Below, one piece after another: positions 56,970-64,000 of a stretch of 64,000 nt of DNA; positions within the stretch are counted from its first letter, which is position 1; each line of letters opens with the position of its first letter. The translations under genes and the position numbers were made by a program. The notes under the pieces are model-generated. The model was not told the DNA's origin. It worked only from the letters and a program-made list of their open reading frames with translations, and did not search any database. Source of the DNA: Bordetella pertussis 18323 (GTDB taxonomy: Bacteria; Pseudomonadota; Gammaproteobacteria; Burkholderiales; Burkholderiaceae_B); assembly GCF_000306945.1 (NCBI RefSeq), contig NC_018518.1, forward strand, positions 1 to 64,000. Direction: 5' to 3'.

Positions 56970-59900
56970 TTCTGTCGGCGCCGTTCATCGTCCGTCCGGT
57001 GGCCACCACGCTGCTGTGCCTGGGCGTGGTGCTGGCCGGGCTGCTGGCGTACCGCCTGTTGCCGGTCGCGCCCCTGCCGCAAGTGGACATCCCGACCATT
57101 TCGGTATCGGCCAGCCTGCCCGGCGCCAGCCCCGAGACCATGGCCTCCAGCGTGGCCACGCCGCTGGAGCGCTCGCTGGGCAGCATCGCCGGCGTTACCG
57201 AGATGACCTCGCGCAGCTCGCAGGGGTCGACCCGCATCACCCTGCAGTTCGATCTCAGCCGCGACGTCGATGGCGCGGCGCGCGACGTGCAGGCCGCCAT
57301 CAACGCGGCGCGCTCGCTGCTGCCCACCAGCCTGCGCAGCAACCCCACGTACCACAAGGCCAATCCGTCGGCGGCGCCGATCATGACGCTGGCCATGACC
57401 TCGGCCACGCTGGGCCAGGGCAAGCTGTACGACCTGGCCTCGACCATCGTCGCGCAGAAGCTGGCCCAGGTGAACGGCGTGGGCGAGGTGACGGTGGGCG
57501 GCAGCTCGCTGCCGGCGGTGCGCGTCAACCTCATTCCGGGCGCGCTGGCCAATCGCGGCGTGTCGCTCGACGAGGTGCGCCAGGCGCTGTCCAGTGCCAA
57601 CGCCAACCGCCCCAAGGGCATGGTGGAGAACGACCAGTACCACTGGCAGGTCATGGCCAGCGACCAGCTCGACCGCGCCGAGCAGTACCGGCCGCTGATC
57701 GTGGCCTGGCGCGACGGCGCGGCCGTGCGGCTGTCCGACGTGGCCAGCGTGGAAGACTCGGTCGAGGACCTGTACCAGACCGGCTTCTACAACGACCGCA
57801 AGGCCATCCTGATGATCGTGCGGCGCCAGGCCGACGCCAACATCATCGAGACCGTCGACGCGGTGCGCGCCCAGCTGCCCCAGCTGGCGGCCCTGCTGCC
57901 GGGCGACGTGGACCTGACCGTGGCGCAGGATCGCACGCCCAGCATCCGCGCCTCGCTGCACGAGGCCGAGCTGACGCTGGTCATCGCGGTGGGCCTGGTG
58001 GTGCTGGTGGTGCTGCTGTTCCTGCGCCGGCTGCGTGCCGCCTTCATTCCCAGCGTGGCGGTGCCGGTATCGCTGATCGGCACCTTCTGTGTGATGTACT
58101 TGTGCGGCTACACGCTGAACACCATTTCGCTCATGGCCCTGATCGTGGCCACCGGGTTCGTGGTCGACGACGCCATCGTGGTGCTGGAAAACATCATGCG
58201 GCATATCGAGCGCGGCGCCACGCCCATGCGCGCGGCGCTGCGCGGCTCGCGCGAGGTGGGCTTCACCGTGCTGTCGATGAGCCTGTCGCTGGTGGCGGTG
58301 TTCATCCCCATCCTGCTGATGGGCGGCGTGGCGGGGCGGCTGTTTCGCGAGTTCGCCGTGACCCTGTCGGCCTCCATCCTGGTTTCGCTGGTGGTGTCGC
58401 TGACGCTCACGCCCATGATGTGCGCGCGGCTGCTGCGCGCCGAGCCGGCCGCGCCGCGCCCGCCGGGGCGGATCGGACGCCTCTGGACGCGCCTGTACGG
58501 CGGCATGCAGGGCGGCTACGAGCGCAGCCTGGGCTGGGCGCTGGCGCATGCGCGGCTGATGATGCTGATCCTGGCCGCCACCATCGGGCTCAACGTGTAT
58601 CTGTACATGGTGGTGCCCAAGGGCTTTTTCCCGCAGCAGGACACCGGCCAGCTGCTGGGCTTTTTCCGCGGCGACCAGGGCACCTCGTTCCAGGCCACGG
58701 TGCCCAAGCTGGAGTACTTCCGCAAGGTCATCCTGGCCGACCCGGCGGTGCAGAGCGTGACGGCCTACGCGGGCGGTCGCGGCGGCAGCAATTCCAGCTT
58801 CATGCAGATCCAGCTCAAGCCGCTCGAAGAGCGCGGCGTGAGCGCCGACACGGTCATCAACCGGTTGCGCGGGCGCCTGCAGAACGAACCCGGCGCGCGC
58901 ATGTTCCTGGTGGCGCAGCAGGATATCCATATCGGCGGGCGCCAGAGTTCCGGCTCGTACGACTACACGCTGATGTCCGGCGACCTGGCGCTGCTGCGCG
59001 AATGGATGCCCAGGGTGCAGCGGGCCATGGCGGCATTGCCCGAAATCACCGATGTGGACGCCGATGTCGAGGACAAGGGGCGCCAGATCGACCTGGTGAT
59101 CGACCGCGATGCCGCCACGCGGCTGGGCGTGAGCATGGCCACCATTTCGGCCGTGCTGAACAATTCATTCAGCCAGCGCCAGGTTTCGGTCATCTACGGG
59201 CCGCTGAACCAGTACCACGTGGTCATGGGCGTGGATCCGCGCTTCGCGCAGGATATCGAGTCGCTCAAGCAGGTGCATGTGATCGCGGCCGACGGCCAGC
59301 GCGTGCCGCTGGCGGCTTTCGCGCAGCTGAAGGTGGCCAACGCGCCGCTGTCGGTCAGCCACCAGGGGCTGTTCGTGGCCGATACGATTTCGTTCAGCCT
59401 GTCGCCCGGCGTATCGCTGGACCAGGCCACCGGCGCCATCGACGCGGCCGTGGCCCGGATCGGCCTGCCGTCGGACCAGATCCAGGCGGGTTTCCAGGGC
59501 ACGGCGGCCGAGCTGCAGAAGACGCTGGCGCGCCAGCCATGGCTGATCCTGGCGGCGCTGGTGACGATGTATATCGTGCTGGGCATTCTGTACGAAAGCC
59601 TGGTGCACCCGCTGACCATCCTGTCCACGCTGCCGTCGGCCGGCATCGGCGCGCTGCTGGCCCTGATGCTGCTCGGCCACGAGTTCACCCTGATCGCGCT
59701 GATCGGCGTGTTCCTGCTGATCGGCATCGTCAAGAAGAACGCCATCATGATGGTCGACTTCGCGCTGGAGGCCGAGCGGCGCGATGGCCTGGACGCGCGC
59801 GCGGCGATCCTGCGCGCCTGCCTGACGCGTTTCCGTCCCATCATGATGACGACCATGGCGGCCATTTTCGGCGCCTTGCCGCTGATGCTGGCCAGCGGGC

Positions 59901-60073
59901 CTGGCGTGGAGATGCGCCGTCCGCTGGGCATCACCATCGTGGGCGGCCTGGTGCTCAGCCAGATCCTTACCCTGTACACCACGCCGGTGGTGTACCTGTA
60001 CCTGGACCGCTTCCGCCTGTGGGCCGCGCGCCGGCGCGCGGCGCGGTCCGCTCCTGATCCCACCCGCCCATGA
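56966..60073 (+). CDS. RND efflux pump inner-membrane subunit 2 (MdtC-like)
   Basis: A 1035-residue paralogue of the preceding gene, with the same architecture. [22 protein letters not shown] (core [11 protein letters not shown]) holds the proton-relay aspartates. [20 protein letters not shown] and [22 protein letters not shown] (core) are the other family blocks. Differences from subunit 1 are greatest in the periplasmic substrate loops. The ATG overlaps the previous stop, and the stop overlaps the channel gene. Confidence 0.94.
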   Translation: MILSAPFIVRPVATTLLCLGVVLAGLLAYRLLPVAPLPQVDIPTISVSASLPGASPETMASSVATPLERSLGSIAGVTEMTSRSSQGSTRITLQFDLSRDVDGAARDVQAAINAARSLLPTSLRSNPTYHKANPSAAPIMTLAMTSATLGQGKLYDLASTIVAQKLAQVNGVGEVTVGGSSLPAVRVNLIPGALANRGVSLDEVRQALSSANANRPKGMVENDQYHWQVMASDQLDRAEQYRPLIVAWRDGAAVRLSDVASVEDSVEDLYQTGFYNDRKAILMIVRRQADANIIETVDAVRAQLPQLAALLPGDVDLTVAQDRTPSIRASLHEAELTLVIAVGLVVLVVLLFLRRLRAAFIPSVAVPVSLIGTFCVMYLCGYTLNTISLMALIVATGFVVDDAIVVLENIMRHIERGATPMRAALRGSREVGFTVLSMSLSLVAVFIPILLMGGVAGRLFREFAVTLSASILVSLVVSLTLTPMMCARLLRAEPAAPRPPGRIGRLWTRLYGGMQGGYERSLGWALAHARLMMLILAATIGLNVYLYMVVPKGFFPQQDTGQLLGFFRGDQGTSFQATVPKLEYFRKVILADPAVQSVTAYAGGRGGSNSSFMQIQLKPLEERGVSADTVINRLRGRLQNEPGARMFLVAQQDIHIGGRQSSGSYDYTLMSGDLALLREWMPRVQRAMAALPEITDVDADVEDKGRQIDLVIDRDAATRLGVSMATISAVLNNSFSQRQVSVIYGPLNQYHVVMGVDPRFAQDIESLKQVHVIAADGQRVPLAAFAQLKVANAPLSVSHQGLFVADTISFSLSPGVSLDQATGAIDAAVARIGLPSDQIQAGFQGTAAELQKTLARQPWLILAALVTMYIVLGILYESLVHPLTILSTLPSAGIGALLALMLLGHEFTLIALIGVFLLIGIVKKNAIMMVDFALEAERRDGLDARAAILRACLTRFRPIMMTTMAAIFGALPLMLASGPGVEMRRPLGITIVGGLVLSQILTLYTTPVVYLYLDRFRLWAARRRAARSAPDPTRP

Positions 60074-61572
60074 TCCGTATGCCTGGTTTCCGATTCTCCG
60101 TTCCGCCGCGCCGCCGGCTGGCCGTCGCGGCGCTGTGCGCGGCGCTGGGCGGCTGTGCGGTCGGGCCCGACTACCAGCGACCCGCCATCGACGTGGGGGC
60201 CGCCTACAAGGAGGCCGCCGCGCCGCAGCCCGGCTGGACGCCCGCGCAGCCCAGCGACGAGAGCGCGCGCGGGCAATGGTGGCAGGTGTATGGCGACCCG
60301 GTGCTCGACGGCCTGGTGCAGCAATTGAACCAGGGCAACTACTCCGTGGCGCAGGCCGAGGCCAATTATCGCCAGGCCCAGGCGCTGGTGCGCAATGCGC
60401 GCGCCGGCTTCTTCCCCACCATAGGCGCGGGCGCCGACGTGACGCGGTCCGGCTCGGGCGGCGGCAGCGGCGCCGGCTCGAACGGCAGCTCGGTCGGCAA
60501 CCAGTACTCGCTCAGTGGGTCGGTCAGCTGGGAAGTCGATGTGTGGGGCCGGGTGCGCCGCGAAGTCGAGTCCAGCCGCGCCGAGGCGCAGGCCAGCGCG
60601 GCGGACCTGGCCGTCACCCGCCTGAGCGCGCAGGCCGCCCTGGTGCAGAACTACCTGCAATTGCGCGTGCTCGACGAGCAGAAACGCCTGCTCGACGCCA
60701 CGGTGCTGGCCTACGAGCGCTCGCTGCGCCTGACGCAGAGCCGCTACGAAGCCGGCGTGGTGGGCAAGTCCGACGTGGCGGTGGCGCGCACCCAGCTGGA
60801 GAACACGCGGGCCCAGTCCATCGACCTGGACTGGCAGCGCGGCCAGTTCGAGCACGCCATCGCGGTGCTGATGGGGCAGGCGCCTTCGCGCTTCGCCCTG
60901 CCGGCGCAGCCGTTCGCGCAGCAACTGCCGGACATCCCGGCGGGCCTGCCCTCGCAACTGCTGGAGCGCCGGCCCGACGTGGCGGCCGCCGAGCGGCGCG
61001 CGGCCGCCGCCAATGCGCAGATCGGCGTGGCGCAGGCGGCCTGGTTCCCGGACCTGACCTTGTCGGCCAGCGGCGGTTTTCGCAGCGGCCAGTTCGCCGA
61101 GTGGCTGACCGCGCCGGCGCGCTTCTGGACCCTCGGCCCGGCGCTGGCCATGACGCTGTTCGACGGCGGCGCGCGTTCGGCGCGCGTCGAGCAGGCCCGC
61201 GCCGCCTATGACGCGCAGGCGGCCGCCTACCGCCAGAGCGTGCTGACGGCGCTGCGCGAGGTGGAGGATTACCTGGTGCAGCTGCGCGTGATGGAGCACG
61301 AGCAGCAGGTGCAGCGCAATGCGCTCGAGTCCGCGCGCGAATCGCTGCGCCTGGCGCGCAACCAGTACGAGCAGGGGCTGATCGACTACCTGAGCGTGGC
61401 GGTGCTGGAAACCACCGCGCTGAACACCGAGCGCAACGCCATCAGCCTGCTGGGCAGCCGGCTCAACGCCAGCGTGCAGCTGATCGCGGCGCTGGGCGGC
61501 GGGTGGCAGGGCTTGCCGGCCGAGGCGGCGGCCAGCGCGGCGGCCGAGCCGTCCGCGCCGTCCGCGCCCTAG
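60070..61572 (+). CDS. Outer-membrane efflux channel lipoprotein (OprM/NodT family)
   Basis: This trimeric TolC-like channel completes the pump. The 500-residue protein has a signal ending in the lipobox LGGC (about 31-34) and the family start [14 protein letters not shown]. The hairpin repeats include [29 protein letters not shown] (core) and [40 protein letters not shown] by its core [20 protein letters not shown]. The gene ends with the TAG of a CTAG site used by IS481, so the IS did not truncate it. Confidence 0.94.
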   Translation: MIRMPGFRFSVPPRRRLAVAALCAALGGCAVGPDYQRPAIDVGAAYKEAAAPQPGWTPAQPSDESARGQWWQVYGDPVLDGLVQQLNQGNYSVAQAEANYRQAQALVRNARAGFFPTIGAGADVTRSGSGGGSGAGSNGSSVGNQYSLSGSVSWEVDVWGRVRREVESSRAEAQASAADLAVTRLSAQAALVQNYLQLRVLDEQKRLLDATVLAYERSLRLTQSRYEAGVVGKSDVAVARTQLENTRAQSIDLDWQRGQFEHAIAVLMGQAPSRFALPAQPFAQQLPDIPAGLPSQLLERRPDVAAAERRAAAANAQIGVAQAAWFPDLTLSASGGFRSGQFAEWLTAPARFWTLGPALAMTLFDGGARSARVEQARAAYDAQAAAYRQSVLTALREVEDYLVQLRVMEHEQQVQRNALESARESLRLARNQYEQGLIDYLSVAVLETTALNTERNAISLLGSRLNASVQLIAALGGGWQGLPAEAAASAAAEPSAPSAP

Positions 61573-62617
61573 CTGTGAAGATTCAATAGGTTGTATGCAT
61601 GGTTCATCCGAACCGGATTTGAGAAACTGGAAATCGCCACCCCCCCAGTTCACTCAAGGAGCCCGGCCGGATGAACACCCATAAGCATGCCCGATTGACC
61701 TTCCTACGTCGACTCGAAATGGTCCAGCAATTGATCGCCCATCAAGTTTGTGTGCCTGAAGCGGCCCGTGCCTATGGGGTCACCGCGCCGACTGTGCGCA
61801 AATGGCTGGGCCGCTTCCTGGCTCAGGGCCAGGCGGGCTTGGCCGATGCGTCCTCGCGCCCGACGGTCTCGCCCCGAGCGATTGCGCCGGCCAAGGCGCT
61901 GGCTATCGTGGAGCTGCGCCGCAAGCGGCTGACCCAAGCGCGCATCGCCCAGGCGCTGGGCGTGTCAGCCAGCACCGTCAGCCGCGTCCTGGCCCGCGCC
62001 GGTCTGTCGCACCTGGCCGACCTGGAGCCGGCCGAGCCGGTGGTGCGCTACGAGCATCAGGCCCCCGGCGATCTGCTGCACATCGACATCAAGAAGCTGG
62101 GACGTATCCAGCGCCCTGGCCACCGGGTCACGGGCAACCGACGCGATACCGTTGAGGGGGCCGGCTGGGACTTCGTCTTCGTGGCCATCGATGACCACGC
62201 CCGCGTGGCCTTCACCGACATCCACCCCGACGAGCGCTTCCCCAGCGCCGTCCAGTTCCTCAAGGACGCAGTGGCCTACTACCAGCGCCTGGGCGTGACC
62301 ATCCAGCGCTTGCTCACCGACAATGGCTCGGCCTTTCGCAGCCGCGCCTTCGCCGCGCTGTGCCATGAGCTGGGCATCAAGCACCGCTTTACCCGACCTT
62401 ACCGCCCACAGACCAATGGCAAGGCCGAACGCTTCATCCAGTCGGCCTTGCGTGAGTGGGCTTACGCTCACACCTACCAGAACTCCCAACACCGAGCCGA
62501 TGCCATGAAATCCTGGCTACACCACTACAACTGGCATCGACCCCACCAAGGCATCGGGCGCGCTGTACCCATCTCCAGACTCAACCTGGACGAATACAAC
62601 CTATTGACAGTTCACAG
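61573..62617 (+). mobile_element. IS481, copy 2
   Basis: A complete 1045-bp element, flanked by CTAG at 61569-61572 and 62618-62621. Its ends are CTGTGAAGATTCAATAGG and the reverse complement of CTGTGAACTGTCAATAGG. It is inverted relative to copy 1, and its right CTAG is also the left flank of the IS1002-type element. Confidence 0.97.
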
Positions 62618-62621
62618 CTAG
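61671..62621 (+). CDS. IS481 transposase
   Basis: A 316-residue DDE transposase, almost identical to the copy at 27239-28189 (LDEYNLL here against LDKYNLL). The helix-turn-helix and D-D-35-E residues are intact. The TAG stop at 62619-62621 is formed by the shared CTAG outside the element, which also gives the stop of the opposing transposase. Confidence 0.97.
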   Translation: MNTHKHARLTFLRRLEMVQQLIAHQVCVPEAARAYGVTAPTVRKWLGRFLAQGQAGLADASSRPTVSPRAIAPAKALAIVELRRKRLTQARIAQALGVSASTVSRVLARAGLSHLADLEPAEPVVRYEHQAPGDLLHIDIKKLGRIQRPGHRVTGNRRDTVEGAGWDFVFVAIDDHARVAFTDIHPDERFPSAVQFLKDAVAYYQRLGVTIQRLLTDNGSAFRSRAFAALCHELGIKHRFTRPYRPQTNGKAERFIQSALREWAYAHTYQNSQHRADAMKSWLHHYNWHRPHQGIGRAVPISRLNLDEYNLLTVHS

Positions 62622-63568
62622 CTGTCGATTCTCAATAGGTTATTCACATCTGGGATACGCGTGATGGGTGGCTGATGTCCGAGAGCGGAGTGTGGCCGAT
62701 ACCAGTTGTAGCGGTCAATGAAGGGCTGCAAGGCAGCCTGTCGTTCGGCTGAGCTCGTGTAGGGCCTGGCGTATGCCCACTCCCGTAAGCAGGTCTGCAC
62801 GAGGCGCTCGGCCTTGCCGTTGGTCTTGGGGGTGTAGGGGCGGGTGCGGATGTGACGGATTCCCAGCTCCACGCACACCGCCCGAAAGGTCCTGGAGACG
62901 TAGCCGCTGCCGTTGTCGGTCATCACGCGGTCGATGCGCACGCCCAGACTGGCGTAGTAGGCGGTGGCTTGGCGCAGGAACTCAGCGCACTGATCGCCGC
63001 CTTCATCGTCGAGGATGCGAGCAAAGGACACGCGCGAGAAGTCATCGATGGCCAGGTGCACAGCGTCCCAGCCAATGCCGCGGTTGCGGTTCTGGGCCCG
63101 ATCGCCGGTGATGCGATGGCCCACGCCCCGGATGCGGCCCAGCCGCTTGGTGTCGATGTGCAGCAGCTCGCCTGGGCTGGCGCGTTCATAGCGGCGCACC
63201 GGCGCCGGCGGCTCCAACGAGGCGAGTCGACTCAGGCCGATGCGTTCCATATACCGCGCCACGGTGGCCAGGCTGCGGCCGGCTTCACGCGCGATGCGCC
63301 ACAGCGGCAGACGCTGGCGGCGCTGCTGGGCGAAGTGCTCAACCTGCTCGGGCGCACAGGCCTTCGGGCTGCGGTGCGGGCGAGAACTGCGGTCAAGCAG
63401 GCCGTCCAGACCTTCGCTTCGGAAGCGGGCAAGCCACTTGTAACCGGTGCGCAGGCTCACCCCTGCCGCCTGGCTGGCCTGCCTCATCGTCCAGTTCTGT
63501 TGCATCACCCTGTTAACAAGAAGGGCTCGACCTAGGCGGGTCAATCGCGCATGCTTATGGTTGTTCAT
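62618..63568 (-). CDS. IS1002-type transposase
   Basis: A 316-residue DDE transposase related to IS481. The N-terminus is MNNHKHARLTRLGRALLV, with helix-turn-helix MRQASQAAGVSLRTGYKWLA (about 28-47). Catalytic residues are Asp in LLHIDTKRLG, Asp in VMTDNGSGY and Glu in NGKAERLVQ. The stop TAG is in the shared CTAG (62618-62620 on the minus strand). The longer frame from 63607 starts outside the family N-terminus. Confidence 0.93.
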   Translation of the reverse strand: MNNHKHARLTRLGRALLVNRVMQQNWTMRQASQAAGVSLRTGYKWLARFRSEGLDGLLDRSSRPHRSPKACAPEQVEHFAQQRRQRLPLWRIAREAGRSLATVARYMERIGLSRLASLEPPAPVRRYERASPGELLHIDTKRLGRIRGVGHRITGDRAQNRNRGIGWDAVHLAIDDFSRVSFARILDDEGGDQCAEFLRQATAYYASLGVRIDRVMTDNGSGYVSRTFRAVCVELGIRHIRTRPYTPKTNGKAERLVQTCLREWAYARPYTSSAERQAALQPFIDRYNWYRPHSALGHQPPITRIPDVNNLLRIDS

Positions 63569-63654
63569 CCAGTGTCCTGCCCTGAGTTGCGATGGCGTGG
63601 TAACCACAGCATCCCAGGTCCGGCCTGGATGAACAACCTATTGAGACATCACAC
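62622..63654 (-). mobile_element. IS1002-type element (IS481 family)
   Basis: A 1033-bp element bounded by CTAG at 62618-62621 and 63655-63658. Its ends start CTGTCGATTCTCAATAGG and GTGTGATGTCTCAATAGG, related to IS481 but distinct. With the CTAG flanks the total is 1041 bp, near the published 1040-bp length of IS1002. The name is inferred from size and similarity. Confidence 0.88.
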
Positions 63655-63668
63655 CTAGCGCCGTTGCG

Positions 63669-64000
63669 TCAGAGCAGCCCGCGGATCCCGGCGATGCCGT
63701 GCGCGCCGTGCAGGCGCGCCTCGGCCAGGGTGGCGGGCGACTGGCCGCCCAGCGCGTAGACCGGCATGCCGGCGTCGCGGATGCCGGCCGCGAAGCCGGG
63801 CCAGCCCAGCGGCGCCTGCTCCGGGTGGCTGGCGGTGGCGAGCACCGGGCCCAGCACCGCGAAATCCGCGCCCAGGTCGCGTGCATGCACGATCTCGGCA
63901 TGGCCGTGGGCCGAGACGCCCACCAGCGCGCCCTCGGGCAGCGCCGGACGCTGCTTGAGCGCCTGCGCGTCGCGCGCTGTCAGATGTACGCCGTCGGCTT
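63669..64000 (-). CDS. Thiamine phosphate synthase-like domain, C-terminal part (possibly a Nudix-ThiE fusion), cut by window end
   Basis: Only the last 110 residues are inside the window. They include ADGVHLTARD, VGVSAHGHAEIVHARDLGADFAVLGPVLATASHPEQ by its core LGADFAVLGPVLATASHP, and VYALGGQSPATLAEARLHGAHGIAGIRG by its core VYALGGQSPATLAEA, the TIM-barrel phosphate region of ThiE/TenI proteins. In betaproteobacteria such a domain is often fused to a MutT Nudix domain near coaE and zapD; the position supports this, but the Nudix part is not visible. The stop is 14 bases from the IS1002-type element, so this 3' end is intact. Confidence 0.8.
   Translation of the reverse strand, partial: ADGVHLTARDAQALKQRPALPEGALVGVSAHGHAEIVHARDLGADFAVLGPVLATASHPEQAPLGWPGFAAGIRDAGMPVYALGGQSPATLAEARLHGAHGIAGIRGLL

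Noticed and set aside
61671-62621. CRISPR-like or composite transposon reading of the repeated IS sequence
   Set aside because: The repeats are two separate insertion sequences. No short regular repeats or spacers occur, and the 33 kb between copies holds core genes, not cargo.

Overview
The window reads as the chromosome of a Bordetella, most likely B. pertussis. The evidence is high G+C, betaproteobacterial gene order, two 1045-bp IS481 copies and one IS1002-type element, Bug-family and Aap-type uptake genes, and several recently broken genes. It opens on mnmG (gidA), rsmG, parA and parB, the cluster that normally flanks oriC, so base 1 probably lies beside the replication origin. The species call is inference; the gene content is read directly.

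Layout. 1-6.1 kb: mnmG-rsmG-parA-GNAT-parB, then an asparaginase gene broken by an amber codon. 6.2-20.1 kb: the classic tRNA-Tyr/Gly/Thr-tuf unit behind a consensus sigma70 promoter, then tRNA-Trp, secE, nusG, rplKAJL and rpoBC, closed by a strong bidirectional terminator. 20.1-27.2 kb: an envelope-signalling neighbourhood with a TssQ-like lipoprotein, a PEGA pseudokinase, a CHASE2 histidine kinase, a LysM-FecR exported protein, an OmpR-type regulator and a degenerate regulator. Two of its genes carry inactivating mutations. 27.2-28.3 kb: IS481.

28.3-37.5 kb: a divergent methyltransferase/XRE regulator pair, mutY, a fused indolepyruvate ferredoxin oxidoreductase, an orphan cheD, and ftsEX. 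37.7-43.6 kb: an Aap-type amino-acid ABC transporter with intergenic stem-loops, a Bug-type solute receptor and a small CopD/HemJ-like membrane protein. 43.6-49.2 kb: glpK and an EmrB-type exporter, then DUF3460, scpA, panC and a single-domain LuxR regulator. 49.2-52.5 kb: an NlpE-like lipoprotein, the prepilin peptidase, coaE and zapD. 52.6-61.6 kb: a complete four-gene RND efflux operon with two different pump subunits and its own outer-membrane channel. 61.6-63.7 kb: IS481 and IS1002 back to back on one shared CTAG. The window ends inside a ThiE-like domain gene.

The housekeeping blocks look intact and tightly packed, often with 1-4 bp overlaps. The signs of genome decay (amber codons at 5908 and 21915, a frameshift near 22390, and IS insertions) sit in accessory genes, as expected for a host-restricted Bordetella. 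The most interesting stretch is 20.1-27.2 kb, a possible multi-component envelope-sensing module that is partly eroded here.
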